From NCBI RefSeq assembly GCF_035582795.1, contig NC_134374.1, positions 26,489,798 to 26,553,797 on the forward strand: a DNA stretch of 64,000 nucleotides, given 5' to 3'. The translations under genes and the position numbers were made by a program. A model generated the notes under the pieces. The model saw nothing but the letters and a program-made list of their open reading frames with translations, had not been told where the DNA came from and did not search any database. Below, one piece after another: positions 1 through 14,100 of the stretch (position 1 is its first letter; each line of letters begins with the position of its first letter). The stretch is from Mycteria americana. Its lineage: Eukaryota > Chordata > Aves > Ciconiiformes > Ciconiidae.

Positions 1-1435
1 GTTCATCCCTTATGTGACATAATAGAAAACATAGCGGATCGTGACTGAAAGAGAAAGAAGAATTATCTCGCCCTGTGGATCATGGATCTCATTGTCCTCT
101 GAAAAAAAGCATGTATTTATAACAATACGTTACAATCTCAGGCAAGACCTTGTGCTGACAAGTGGATACCTTCTCCTACTTCCTTCACATTAGCAGAAAC
201 CTAATCTGCTTCATATACTCCAGCCAAACTCATGTTCTTGATCATATACAGTTTGCAGCAATTTTTCCAAAAAGAATAAGAAAAGAAAAGGATTGTCCAG
301 GGACTGAATGAACTCTGCCTCTTCTACTCCTCCTCTTTGTCTTGCATGAGATTATGAGGGACTACCTCTTGCTTTGTGCTTATGTCAAATTTAACACTGT
401 GGTATTATAACAATCCAATTAGTACTAAACTGTTTAATAATAAAGGTGATGTCAAAACCAGATGGGATCATCCCACAATTTGTTTAGCTAACACCGGCAC
501 ACAGGGCCAAGTCCAGTGTCCAGGGGAAGGCAGCTGTGAACATACACACAGTCCAATGAACTTGACCTTAACCAACAAATACATTCGCTTTGCCATAACT
601 GTAACCAAGATGCACATGACCAGATCTAACGCACAGATGACTAGAAAAGCACTCTGTGGCAGACTAGTGCAAGGAAGTGCCTTGCCAGAATCTGTTCTTC
701 CCTTCTTTCTGGTGCAACTTGTTCTATTACCAAAGCGGTAACTAAGACGACATTCCTTAGCTGCACACTGCTATGGTGAGGCCATCTCATCCCAGTTTGT
801 AACAAGTTCAGGGCCTAGAGGTAAAAGTGCCACAAAACATCAGAATGTGCCATCTGGCCTTGGAAACTGGGAAACAAAGAGCTTATAAATATGCAGGGAC
901 CTCCATGTGTTCCTGGGACCACATAGCAAGAAGACAGAGAAACTCAAACATATATGGAGAGGAATGTCTCCCCTCCTCCCTTTGCATGTGCTTCAGTCAG
1001 GATGTTTGTACAAGAAGAAAGTCAGTTGAACAATAAAACCCATATGTCAGATGTTGAAGGGAAGTCTGAAGTCGAACACGCCAAAAGAAAAGATTGAGAC
1101 CAGTTCATCCTTACGATAAGATTACCCACTGCAATATGCACATCACGACATCCTTGTTAGGGGACCAAACTGATAACGGCAGCACTGTGGTACCTGGTAC
1201 TTTGAACCTTTCACCCAAGAATTGCAAAGCACTTTACAATAAAGCCTAAATATATCTTTATGTGAGATGGGACGGGCTGTAAAGAGATAGCTTTGCTTAT
1301 TTTGAGCATGAAAAACACACAATTCCATTACAACACAAACCAGAAAGCTCTAATTCACCTGGAAATGGTGCTTTTAATGAATCTTAATGGAACTATACCC
1401 AGTCAGACTCCGAGGCCAGTGGACTTGCATGCCTT

Positions 1436-1495
1436 AGAATCATAGAATCATTTAGGTTGGAAAAGACCTTTAAGATCATCAAGTCCAACCGTAGA
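1436..1495 (-). mobile_element. CR1 LINE fragment, 3' end
   Basis: On the plus strand the fragment opens with a doubled AGAATCAT-type motif and continues with TTTAGGTTGGAAAAGACC and a stretch ending AAGTCCAACC. This is the reverse complement of the 3' terminus of avian CR1 retrotransposons, whose ends carry ATTCTATG-type short repeats. About 60 bp remain, with no coding sequence, so it is a dead 5'-truncated insertion. It is one of the clearest signs that the genome is avian. Confidence 0.9.
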
Positions 1496-3074
1496 GTCTT
1501 CACACTTAAAAAGAGAGTTCCTGTGACCTTTTGTAGTCACATTTTTAATACTAAAGATGATACCAAAAAATGGACTCAAGAGTCCCCACTATAATAAGTG
1601 TTTCGTTATTTACTCAAAGTGGAACAGCTCTCAGCAAAGCTGAGAGGTCCTCCTAGATAAGGGACAAACCAACAGTCCCAGAGAGGGCTTTTGAACACTG
1701 AATTGAAGGAGGGAGCCAGAGGGAGCTTCATCTGAAGATGGAGCTACTCCATGGCCAATTCCAGACCTTCACAAAGATGTGAGTGTGAAGAACTGGACAA
1801 AAAAGCTCATGAGAGTCAAAAGCTCTGCCATCAGTTCTTGAAGGTTTCCTGCTGTTACTATGGACGGAAATGCTGCAAGAGCAACTTTTCTTAACACTTT
1901 CTTTGTTCAGGGCTACATTTATTCACCCCTCAAATAATGGAGCAGGAAGGAAAATGTTGTGGACCAAGTCTGGCAAGCCATAATTTGAAATGAGGTCTAG
2001 GCACTGGGAGGTTTTACCTCTGAGTACTTGAAAATTCTCAACAAATTTTCATCGGATTCATGAGTTTTCGCTGGACAAATGTTGGCCTCTCATCTGTCTG
2101 TGTGGGAACAGTTCTTGCTAACCGTTTCTTTTAACGTTTAACCTAAAAGTAATTAAGCTCCTAATTAGTTAAACTTTGAACAAAGTTCTGGCAATGACAG
2201 TCCCTGCCAAAGACAGTCAGCAGTCCTAACTGGACTGGGGTTGTCAAGACATTTCCAGAAAACAGCATGGAGCGTCTCTCAAAGTTCACCACCACTACTC
2301 CTGCCCCTTCTGCCCTCCCCACCACCCACCAGCCCCTTCTCATCTTTCATTGCTGTAGGCAGCTCAAAGAGATGTTAATGTCCCAGAAGTGATCCTGACG
2401 CCAAGTTTCTCTGTCAAAACCATCTCCAGGCAACAATCAGGTTTGCCACATGTCTGTTGTCCTCATCGCTCTCAGGCAGTCATAGCATATCAAGGATTGG
2501 TGCTGGTTTCACCCCATGCCTTTTGCTCCTGCTGCTACTGTCCCCAAGTTCAGGAAGGGCTGTAAACAGTGAAGGCAAGATGAAGGGGTGGGGGGTGCAT
2601 CTTTCTTTATCTCATCTGGCAGTTAATGCCTTGCCAAAGGTATCAAGCCGAATGAGGAGGGGAAGAGGCTGGTGAGACGGGCATGTGGCGTCTTCCGATT
2701 CTGCAGCTTCCTTGCTGTACTTATTTTTCTTCTGTATTTCTGTAGCAAGCTTGAGTGAGTGACTATGGCCCTGGATGAGGAGTTAGCAGCAAGGGCTGTT
2801 ACACTCCCAGCCTTGGCACTGACCACCAGAGGTTTTTGGCTTCCGTCCCACCCTTTGCCTGTATTTTCATAGTCTCTTTAAACTGGCATAAGCTGGCTTC
2901 ACCGCCAGAAGAAGCGGTCCTGACACAGGGTTTGCATGGTGCTCCCAGTGGGGCATCTTAGCCCAACTCAACCCAGCAAAAAAGCATATATATGTTACCC
3001 TGAGATCAGGCCTGTAAGTGGCTGCGTAAGCCAGTTCACAGTGGCTGTGCTACTGGGGCATCTCGTGGTCTTAC

Positions 3075-3232
3075 CACGCTAGAGTCTGAGCCCTTTGGGA
3101 TAGGGAGTATGTTTCACTGGGTATAGAGCCCCTAACATGATAAAGCATTGATTTCAGCGGGTCCTGGGACCCTGTACAGCGTCACTGATCCTTCAAGAGC
3201 AAGGTGCACCTTGCTAATAAAATACACAAACA
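3075..3232 (+). mobile_element. Old MIR-like SINE tail
   Basis: The order of blocks (GAGCCCTTTGGGATAGGGAGT, then a GTACAGC-like motif near the word GGGTCCTGGGACC, then a short AATAAAATACA tail) resembles the 3' part of the MIR-type SINEs common in archosaurs and turtles. It is strongly diverged. The call rests on remembered consensus shape, not alignment. Confidence 0.4.
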
Positions 3233-4295
3233 CTAAAGCAAGGAGCACGAGGTCTTAAGCGCTTTGTAACACATTCAGTTGGGCTCTGCATGGAGTCGGC
3301 ACTGCAGTGGCGGGGTCTGGGGCCATTGGGGATGAGGAAGAGTAAGGGAAAATGTGGATCTCCTGCGAGAGGGTTGAGGAGCTCTGTTATAAATAGCGGT
3401 CCCCAGTTTGTGTTTGGCTGCTCATGAGTGGACAGTGGTGGAGAGCCAAAAGTGTTCCCAGCTGATGACTGGCACAGGAGCTCTTCACGGGGGAGTCCTC
3501 AGGGAACAGCTCAGAGACACTGCTGGAAATCTCTTCTAGTCCAGTATGGTCCCGTAGGCTGCACCTTATCTTAATATAGAAATGCTCTGTGCCTCCAAAT
3601 TTGCTGTTCTAAGAAAGAGATGGTTTATATGGGCAGTGTCCTGCTTATGATCTTATTTCTGGTGTATTTTCATCTAGGCCCCTCAAAGATTTGCTTTTTG
3701 GGGTCAGCTCCTCGGCTTGCACAAGCTGGTGTTATTTCTTTGACTGCACGGCAGCTGTTCTGCCTGGGACCTGTGTAACATAAGCTGGTGGTCTCACATG
3801 GTCTCCCCCACCACTGGTCCTCTCCAGCCCTTTTGCCATCACCCTCAACATGGAGATCAAGTGCTTCACCACCCATGAAGACACTCCCATGTTGTTCTGT
3901 TCCCCTCCACACTCACGCGTTTTTGCAGATAAGGTGGACGTCACAGGAAAGCGTGTGCTGGAAAACTCACTGTTGAAGCTGCCTGTGCCAGATTTGTCCT
4001 GGCAAAGAAGAGAGGGGCTTTGCGAACATTTTCACAGTCCTTGAGCAGCAAAGGACATCTCGCCACCACATCTCCCAAGCCTGAGCGTGCCTCTTCCTCT
4101 GGGTGCGCAGGCAGGAAGCAGCAGTCTACAAGCAGGAGCAATTTTGGGCGAAGACTTGGCTCTCCTGCGTTGTCTGTGTGGCTGCTCTCAGCAGGACTAC
4201 TTCCACTCCAAATGTGTTATTGCAGTGAATAAACGGGAGATGGGTGGGGTTGCAGGGGCGGTATGGACAATAAAAGGAAATGCCTCTGCTCTGCA

Positions 4296-4577
4296 TATGC
4301 TCTGGAGAGGGAGGGTGTCTGTGTGTCGGGCAAGAGGGGATGTTGTGCGAGACAGGGTACGGAGGAGAGGCGTCTGCATGAAAACCAGAGGAGAAGAAAG
4401 TATTTGAGAGAGGGTGGGTGGGTGGGCGGTGGCAAGGGAGTGGGAACGGGACGAAAGAGGCTGTGTATGGCTGTAAAGAGAGAGACTGCTGGAAAAGGAC
4501 TGGGAGCAGAGGGTGTGTGAGAGGATTGCAAGGGGGAGATGTGAGGCAGAATGTCTGTGGGTGGCAGGGAGATGGCT
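4296..4577 (+). other. Purine-rich strand-asymmetric stretch
   Basis: About 280 bp in which the plus strand is mostly A and G (GGGTGGGTGGGTGGGC, GAGAGAGAC and similar). Because purine-rich DNA rarely makes stop codons on the complementary strand, several overlapping minus-strand frames stay open (about 4,126-4,648). They are low-complexity Pro/Ser/His sequence and are not genes. The run of GGGTGGGTGGGTGGGC could form a G-quadruplex. Confidence 0.6.
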
Positions 4578-6747
4578 GCAGCGCCTGCACCGCACTGCCA
4601 AACAGGACACCCCATCCCGGATGCTCTGACCGCCTTTTCCAACCCCATGGACTACACCGTTATTTTACCCTGTTAACGCTCTATATCCAGTATCCTTTCC
4701 TGAAGTAGGAAAATTGTGGTATTACGGCCTGGGGAGGGTGCCAAGGTTCAGCAAGAGCTGTCCATCCCTTCAAACAAATAAACATTGCATCTTTTCAAAG
4801 CTCCCTTGAGCGAACAGAGAGACTTCAGAGTTGCTGTAGTGCTGGTGGTTTGAGGCTCATTATGGAACAACCCCTCCAGAAATGTTTCTCCTGATTTTTG
4901 AGTCAATGAGCCATCTTCTTCTTACAAAATGTATTTGCGTGTATCAGTGTTACCACAAGGAAAACAAAAGCTTCCTCCTTCATTGCAGTAGCCTTCCAAC
5001 CACACTCTTCCATATGACTTTGACACTTTGCAGTTCAAGGCTTTGTTTCTTCTGGTTTAAAAAAAAAAAATTGGCTTGGGTTGGAGATTGCACCGGCCCA
5101 CGTGGCTTGGACCAGGATGCAGCTGACCCCCAACACCCTGGGGTGCTAAGATCTGATGTTTAAGATTGGACCCCTCTCTAAGCCAGGCTCCTGAACAACA
5201 GTTGGCATATGCCAAGTAGATTGCTAAATAAAATGAGCTCATTTGAAGCCAAAATAGAGAAAAAAATCAAGCTTGTTCATCAATATTCTGCAGAGAGTGA
5301 AAACATAGAAATAGTGACCTAGTAGGAGGCTGTACTCAAAATTCCAGAGGATCATGGCAATCTGATATTTACACTGACTTCATGAGCTTGGAGTCCTTCT
5401 GCAAAATCAGACCAGAGCAACACACACGTTGTCTCGGGCCCTGCATGCGATCTCCATGCCTAGCTGTTACGGCTCTGGTTTGCAAAGGGTTTCTGTTTGT
5501 TCCCTTAGTGGGTTCTAATTGCCCTGGATCAGCTTCAAATAGGAGGGAAAATGTTAAAAAAACACAAAGGGAGTCTTCAAAGGTCCTGAACATTATGCCT
5601 AGGTGGTGATCTCATGGCAGCAATGACCTCAGAGGTGTGTTTGGCTTGGTTCAAATTCACAGAACTGCCTTTTGCCAAAGATATTTTAAGTGGGCCAAAA
5701 ACATCTGTAAACACACCCGTCCAAAAACACATGCTGCATACAGTCACAGACACACATCATGTGTCTCACGTAAACTCGCATATGCTCCTCATGGAAAATG
5801 TGGGGTCTGCAGTCACACGCAGCCTGTCATTGCTATTTCCCACACAGCCCCGGTGCCCCAACACACGGCGTCAATGCGAAGGAGCGCAGAGTGGACAAGC
5901 TCATCAGCTTGTAACCTGTGCTGTGCAGTACGGCTGTCTCCTGTGTAGTTCCTGCTCCTGGATCCCAGATGGGGGACTACTCCCAGTTTTTATTTCTCTT
6001 ATTTCAGGTTAAAAGCAGTTCTGCGTAAGCCATCTGAACTTCGCTGTGCTCCTCACAATTAATCCACTTCCAGCAAGAAGGAAGGTGTTCCTGGGGGTCC
6101 AGTTGTCCAGGTTGACCATAGATTCTGAGGTCCACAGGCCTTGCCCAGCTCATCTGCTCCCACCTATCCTCAGGCAGTATAGGAAAGAGAAATACATGCT
6201 GAGAGCTACATGTCTGTACTTACAGGTGACTTCTGTTAGTTGAGCAGAAGGCAAACCAAACTTGAAATTAAAATCCTAGTCCTCTTCAGACCAAACGGTG
6301 CTCCAACAGCCAGTCCTAGTATTTAATATTCATGCTGCAGTAAAGATTGCTGACTCCGTTCATTGTTTTGTCCCTGTTGTACCAAGCACGGCAGGCACAG
6401 GGACTGGCAACAGCTATGTTCGCGTACTTCCAAGGTCACGTTTACATACTTCTAAGCATGAACGTGAACCGAAATGCTTGCTTTGTGCATCCCCAGGTTG
6501 TGAGGAATGCAGACACCCAGATCTGTATTCCCCATCTGACTCCCGTGTTTGTAGCTCAGCAAGTCTGAAATGGCTGCAGACTTAAGAGCAAACAATCCTA
6601 CAGAAGCCCAGACTGTCGTCTAGTACCAATGGGAGAAACAGGACAAATGGTGAGGCTCAGAAAATGCAGTACTGAACAGAAGCTGAATCTCTAGATGAAC
6701 ACCAGGAGTTGATCCTGTAGATTCAGTGTGAAATGTTGGCACAGTGT

Positions 6748-7085
6748 CACAGAACCATAGAAAAATTTAGGCTGTTAGGGACCTCTGGAGGTCATCTAGT
6801 CCAGTCTGCCCCTCAAAGTAGATGCAGCTAGATCAGGTTGCTGAGGGCCTTGTTCAGTCAAGCGTTGAATATCTCCAAGGATGGAGACTCCACAACCTCT
6901 TTGGGTAACCTTGTCTGTGTCTGACTTACCCTTACGGTGAAAAGAAAATATTCTTTATATCTAATCAGAGTTTCGTGTTTGGCAGGTTGAATCTGTTGCC
7001 TAGCATCCTACCACTCTGCATCTCTGAGAACAGCCTGACTGCCTTCTCTATACTCTCTCCTTAGATATCATAATATTGAGGCAGT
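6748..7085 (-). mobile_element. CR1 LINE fragment, about 340 bp
   Basis: The block starts with a degraded CATAGAA-type terminus and the phrase GGTCATCTAGTCCAGTCTGCC. It goes on through GGATGGAGACTCCACAACCTC, which matches the standard 3' untranslated region and C-terminal end of avian CR1 elements in reverse orientation. It extends to about the TCTCCTTAGATATCATAATATTGAGGCA segment. It is diverged, 5'-truncated and non-coding. Confidence 0.85.
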
Positions 7086-7714
7086 TCTGCCCTACAGGTG
7101 ACAAAATACGGAACTGAAATTGCAGCAGCGTGAAAACAGCAAAGAGAGGAGCTGGAAGGAAGGTAATCGGAGCCTCAAAAAGATCTGATCCTAGAAGCTG
7201 ACAAAGAGTGGAAGGAAAAGAATGGAAATCCTAGTTTTTTTCCGAAGATTGTGCTCCTCACAGCCATGACTATTTGATGGTGGTTGCTCAGAACTGCTCC
7301 CAGCAATGACTGCAAGGAAAGCACAGGTTGATCCCACAGGGAGCCCTGTGCCGTGCCTGCCTGACATTCTTGGTGCTCAACACGTCCAATAAATCATTTT
7401 CACAAGCTGCTGTGCATTCCTCTCCAAACACACACAGGATGTGCCGATCGACTCTTCTTTTCCAAAGGCTAAATCATGTACGCAGGGCCAAGGCTGGAAG
7501 CTGGCAAGAAGAACAGCCCGGTCCGTGTGGGCAGAGTGCTACCATGGCAAAATCTCTTACTCTCAAAAGCACATATTTTCCCATAAATGGCCAGTCACTA
7601 AGAACCAGTCACCATGAACTGATACGGGCATAGGGAGGAGCTCTGATGTCCATTAACGATGAGGGAGCAGCTCCTCATGTTTGGACCGCAGGATAAAATT
7701 ATAAGTGGCTTCAC

Positions 7715-8110
7715 AGCCACCGAAGCGCACGCAGACAGCGCTTGGGGCACTGCAGCCAGCGCGCGGGGCCGGAGACTTCCACCTGCCCCGTGTCCCTCGA
7801 AGGGCACAGAGCAACCAAACCACAGCCGCCGCTGTTCTCTCTGCGCCGGTCCTGCTCACCGAGCCCATGCGCGCCGAGGCAGCGAAGTGAATTTGGGCCT
7901 CACCGGCTCCTGTGGGCGCAGGAGCCCGTGGGCACCACCACGCTTCTCCCCCGGCTGGGGAGCACAGAGGAGCCGGGGCAGCCTGGCCCCGGAGGCTTTA
8001 GACCTCTGGAGGCTTCAGGAGCACCAGGGCCCGGGGCCCGTGGGTAGGGGGAGGCAGCGGTGGAGGCCCCAGGCAGGGCTGCTGGGGGCCACTGTGGCCC
8101 GTTAGTGCCC
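7715..8110. other. CpG-rich patch with no assigned gene
   Basis: Base composition shifts to clearly GC-rich with frequent CpG (words such as GCGCGCGGGGCCGG and CATGCGCGCCGAGG), unlike its flanks. Frames are open on both strands here, as expected from composition, and none shows a known domain or matched splice sites. It could be a small orphan CpG island about 8.5 kb upstream of the RhoGAP promoter, or just a local GC-rich segment. Confidence 0.45.
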
Positions 8111-11100
8111 CGCGGGCCCTGGCATCACGCTCTGAGCCAGGGAGTCTGGAGGCAGGTTAACCACGCTCGCAGGGACAGCGGCATCATGCTTACCATGGGG
8201 TGAGAACAGCCTGGGAGGGTATCGGGGGGTGATTCACAGGCGGTCAGTTCAGAGACCCTTTTTAGCACATGCAGCTCTGCAGTAACGCCCCGCATGTGCG
8301 GACCAAGCAGCGCACACCTCTGACGCCAGCCTCCCTTGGGCACCTACAGCGTGTGACGGTAGCCACGGAATAAAACAAACCACCTTTAAGCAGATAGAAC
8401 GTACCAGCATACTCTAACAACCGTAGCAACTCCTTTCTAGACTATTTTAGAAAATGCATAGCTTTAATCACCTGTTTAAACTATTTTTCAAAAGCTCTGG
8501 CACCTAGCGAGTGTTTAAAAGGCTCCCTTAGCTTCTAACGTTCAGCGTATTTTCTCTCAGTGACGTGTATTTCGGTGTGTTATGATGGCAGATACCAGCC
8601 ACCACCAAGGTAAGGCTGCGCAACAACATCCACTGTCATCGTAAGCTTGCTTAGGACGCTTCCACTGAGTATTTGACCTCACGGTTCCCATGCTTGGTCT
8701 CTCTTAAGAGAAGTTGTTTTGTTTCGAAACTGGGAACAAAATCCCAGTAGGTATTTTTAAGTTCAAGGAAAGTGAAAAGAAACAAACCCGAACCCCCAGT
8801 GTGCCATCTTCCCCTCTCTAAAAATATTGAGGCTGTACTTTTTTCAACAGGCCTCCAGCAAGGAGAGATGAAAGGCGGTGCTCGGGACCAGGTCTGGAAA
8901 CAAGACTGAATCCAAGGCCACTAAATCTCTGGCTGCGATGTACGTTACATTACACTGAGACAGGAGGAGGGTGGAACCTGAAGTGAAATTATTACCAGTG
9001 CTTGAAAATTCCCCCTGAGTGTGCTTGGGGCACCTGTTAGAGCTTGTAATGGACCTTAACCAGGCTTACTCTCCTCAGTCTTATGGGCCAAGTCAGTGCT
9101 GCTCCAGGGTTTCCGCTGGGATAGTTTGCATGAAGAAGACTTCAATGTCAGCTTCACAAAGTAGAATCCTCAGAAGACCTGTCCTTTATTCAGGAGCCAA
9201 GGAAAGGCACAGGTCTCCCAGCATCTGGGGAACCCCTGCATTTCAGCGGCACTCCACAAGAAACTGTGTGTGAGAAGAGAGTGCTGGAGAGATGCTCATT
9301 TCAGTTGGGAATCGAGCCCCGAGTTTTCATCTTTTATTCTACCTGAGATAAAGCAGTCACAATGTGAACAGACGTATTCCTGCCCTTTCAAAGCAGCTTT
9401 GTGCCAAGCTATTTCCAGACAGGCACTAACAAGAACAGGCATGGGAAGAGAGCCTTCCTCATGCCATCACTGTTAAAGATCTAAAGACCAGTTCTCCAGT
9501 TCTTTCTCCTTCCAGTCTCTCCCACATCTGTGCTAAACTGTTCAGAAAACACAGCTTTTCTGACCTGGTGGCTTTCTCCTCTGAGTCTGCAGGACTCTTA
9601 AGTATGAAATAGAAGCAAGGCAAAACCTAATTAATCACATTGCTTAAAATCATGGCCCAAATCTCACTGGGTTTACTCATGTGATTAATGTTTCATTGAA
9701 ACAGAGGACCAGGGAGCAACTGATTAATTGATGAATATCCCACTGATTTCAGCAGGTCGTGGATTTTTGCATAGGTATTTCCAGCTACTCTTACAGCTAA
9801 ATGAAGGCTTAACCACACTGGAACCGGCTAGTCTAGTGTGCATGGAAATGCAAAAGATGAGATTCCAAACGCAACGCCACCTTGGCCAAATAGCACGAGT
9901 GAGGCGTTTTCTAATCCTGTTTGCTTGATTAACGGCACGGCAAGACACATCGCATGTTTGTAGTGCAAACAGGAGCACGACTCCAAGTTAGAGGTGGTTT
10001 TAGAAGATCTTTATATTGTCTGATTGTGTTCGTGCTGGGAAGGGGTAGGGGTGGAGTACCTGTGGGAGAACATTACGCATGCTGTAGACGCTTTTCTCCT
10101 GGCCTAGCAGCAAAACTATGTGACACCCCACTCTAATGAATACTAGCCAAGCAGTGAAGGAACCTGTTGCTAACTGGGCAAAAAACCTTTCACAAAGCAG
10201 CAAGTCAGTCATGAGAGGTAAGGCTCATCAGGCTGAGGGTAAGACAGGGCAATGACTGGAACCTGCATGGGAAATGCATACCTGAAGTGGTGGTTAAGAG
10301 GACTGTGGCAAGAAGGGCTGTTATAAAACTGCCTTTTCGCTGGGAGGCAGGAAAGAAAAATGAGTGAGTATCTGCCATTTGGAAACGTACTCCTTTTAGT
10401 AGCCTTCATGCTCTTCAGACATGCCAAATCATTGTACAGACATCCTTATGGTATTTTCAGCCCTGAATGAAGCTACAGCAGACAAAGGAACCAGGCAAAC
10501 AGGATGCCAGCGAGCCCTGCTAAAGGAAACGCGATGTAAATCAGGGAGAGGAGTACACAATGCCTATAGGATGTATTCTTTCTATAGCAGGGGCCAGCTC
10601 AACCTTTGGCTTGAGAACAAGATCCAGCCTGGGCAACCATGTTAAATGACATTGTGTAGGGAGGATGTGATGGGCTAGCCTTCACGCATCAAAGGTTACC
10701 ATCAAAATTCACGGCAGAGGAACACAGACTTTTGTGCAGATCTGATCCATGCCCCAGCTAACCCCATTTCCTGCTCTCAGCCACAGCCTATGACTTAATG
10801 CTTGAAGGGAAGGAGGAACTTCCCTGGGTTTCAGCCCACTGACAGTGCAGTGCTAGACATGGAAAAGTTTCTTAGCTGATCCCTGCATTTGTTCAGCAAA
10901 CATCTAATTAGGACCACTAGACATCAGTGCATTACAAACGCAGGTAGCGATGTCAGCAGCGTGGCAAATGCAAGCGTCGTGCAGTATTTCTGCAGCACTG
11001 TAGTATATGGGAAGCAAACCCAGGAGCACAGTGAACTTGTTTGTTTATCCTGCGTGTTGGCAGACTCTTTCAAATAGTTTCTCTGCACTATCAAATAACA

Positions 11101-14100
11101 ACTCCAAAAAAATTAAAACAAAATATTCCTATCTGTTGAGAAATTTTCAGCACTGGCCTGTCTCTGCTTCAGTCGCTCATGTCAGACAGAGACCTCATCG
11201 CCGCTGCTCACGCAACAGGGTCAAGGAGATCTGACGGCAGCAGAGCAAAGTTTTCAGCCATGTCCCATAAACAAGGGAAGTATTCCAAGCTCTTCCCTGC
11301 CTGCACAGGAGGATGCGGATTGGACTACACTATGTTTTGAAACCAATCCATAACCAGCAAAGGGAACAACTGCATTGGAGCGGAATCCCTCGGCTGATTC
11401 TTTATTTTCTAACGTAGATGGGGCCAGAGGTGTGGAACTGGGTCCGTCTGAGATGCCTCCCATGTGATAATGCGCGCTTTGCATCTTTCCAAAGCACAAT
11501 GATTTGGAATAACAGTTGCCAAAGAATTTACCTTGAATGTCTTTTTGGAAACAAATTCCCAACTGTTGGGGTTTTATTTTGGGGGGGGTGTTGGGTTCTT
11601 TTTTTTAAGGACTCTTTAAAAACTTACTCTAAGGGCTACAGTTGGAACAAGTTGGTTTTGATCTTTGTGCAATGGGCTTCCCTGCTACAAAAGGCTGTTT
11701 CAGTGGAGCGCTGACATTCAGAGCCCCTTTGAAAGACACCAGGGACCTAAAGACCATCGATGCTGTCATATTTCCAAGACTGAATTCCTCCCTGTAATAT
11801 CCAGGCTTGCAGCCAATTTGGCTGGCTTGGAGCAGTTGTAACTTTAAAAAATGCTTGATGTGTATTCACATTTCAAAAAGGAAAAAAAAAAAACCATTGC
11901 GGAGTGATTCAGAAAGATAGGCAGATGATGGAGTGAAGCCACAAAGTCATAAGCAAAGACAACCCAAGCAGAGATGATCTTCCTAAATTCCGTATCACTA
12001 ATTCTGCTCCTTGGAGAGAGCGCCTCAACATTGTACCTTAGCACGATACAACGATTTCCTTTCTCCATAACTGATCCTCTACACAGCCACCGTGATACAT
12101 AAAACGCACTAGTTTGGGAAAACAGCAGGCTATTTCTGAGCCCTTTCTTATGAAGATTAACTGCTCTTCAGAAAATGATCATTCATGGATGTTTCTTGGG
12201 CAGGAGGCAAAGCGAAGGGAAGAGGATCCTCTGTCTCAGTTTGCTCAAAGATTTCAGAGAAATGTTGTCTTGGTTATTGACGCATTTCGCTGATCTATAA
12301 AACACAGACTACCTGAAAGCCTATGCCCATGTGGTGGAGATAAAGAAACATAGCTGAGCTCCGTCAAGCTACCAGTGGGAGTGTAATAAGCTTAGAGGCT
12401 CTAAAGCATTTTTACATTGATATAATGAGGTTAATTAAACTCAGAATTCACAGGAACTTGCAACTGCAAAGGAAACTTTTTCTGCTCGCTAGATTAGGAA
12501 AGAGGTACTAGCACTTTGGGAAGAAAAGATCAAGGAATTTTATCAGAAGAGCTCCTTCGGAAAAGGCTGTGCCGTTTTACTTACAGTATGGCTGCTATAA
12601 CGAGACAGTGGGCAGAGCCACATCAGGATTGCGGATCCACTTCACTAGACAGGGGAAAATAGGAATGAGAAGCACTAATAAGCACGAGTATTGTTTGCAA
12701 TCTTAAATTTGCCTGGCCCATTTGTACCTTTCGCTTACGGGAAATGCCTCCTGAGGTATTCCCCAGGAGCATGAGAGCTGATGGGGAGGGGTTGCTCGGT
12801 TTGTAATACTCCATGGATGTATGCTGGGGGGAGGCTGGCTGCTTTATCGTGTCTTTGTAAAGAAAACAACATACACGTTTCTTGGGGAAGTGGGGGGTGT
12901 CTATCATTTCGTTTTCCAAAAGTATCTCTTGGGTATCTTATGCCCAAAAATATTTGCAAGGGTTGTTTAGAGACAGAGGAAATGTCATTACTGGAAAATC
13001 ACAACTTTTCAAATCTTGTATGCATAGAGAAAACAAAGATCAGACCACAGTGTACCAGGTGGCAAATAAAGCATTCCTCACATTTCTTTATAGTTTTAAA
13101 AATCACTTGACTTTCCAAGACAGTCTGTGTGACTGAGATGTGGTGCGTTTTTTTTCCTAAATGCTTCAGTTTATTTAACGCTTTAAGTACTTGTTTGCAG
13201 GACTGAACCTATAATGTGAAAGGGATCAAAATGCCTTAGCATAGATCAGAGTACATTCTCCCCAGGTAGTGTATTCTTTTCAGAACATCTCCAGAGGGGA
13301 TTTTATAGCACAGATATTTCTCAAAGTGACGGAACTGTGAAAGTATCCGCCCTTGGTATGTGTTTACCTTGGAATAGTCTCTCAAGTGGCTTCTTTCTCA
13401 ACACAAATAGACTTCCCCACAGAGACAAAATTTCCCTGCCATGCAGATAGAAAACTTTCTAAAGGAAACTTCCTACACAACAAAAAAAAAAAGAGGGGGG
13501 GCGGGAGAGCAGGGAGGGAATACACTTGGCCCCTATTGCTTTTCCTGCCTTCTCAGTGATGAATGGTCCCGGCTACTTCAGCCTGTGAGACAGCCACCCA
13601 GGCGGATCCCACTTTAAGCAGCGCCAGTAACGGCGGACAGCGAGGAGTTCGGGCTAGTCTCTGAGGGCACTGACATACCTCTCAACTCTCTTTATGATGG
13701 CAAAACATTCCCATGCCAGGAGCTTTAAAAATCCTGGAGTGAGAACTCAACAGAGTGCCTACGGGCTTTAGCTGCCCAGTTGCTCTTAACTTTCAGTGGG
13801 ACTTAAGCCCCTACTTAAGGGGCTCTTTCAAAAAATTTCAGCCCTGTACATTATAGTAACACTAACAAACAGCTTCGTGATAAAATCTATTAGCACAATT
13901 GCCATTAACTGGCTTCCTTGCAGGGGGATCAAGGAAGAGGTCAAACAAATACAGTAAGGATGGTAAGCAAGCCTTTCCCAAAATGAGACAGCGACTCTCC
14001 TCCCGGGGTCAAGCATTGAAGGGGGATGATACAGGAGAAGCCCACGTACTTGACCTGCATTGTGGGTGCACCGCAAGTTCCCCGTGCAAGGTCATCTGTC

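Noticed and set aside
4126-4648. Three overlapping minus-strand frames of 137-154 codons
   Set aside because: They are the complement of a purine-rich stretch; the frames are all Pro/Ser/His/Leu-rich and mutually overlapping, with no conserved motif.
13790-13850. Possible old repeat containing TTTCAGTGGGACTTAAG, with similar words near 9,740 and 20,610
   Set aside because: The words recall a common sauropsid repeat phrase, but the matches are too short to separate from chance.
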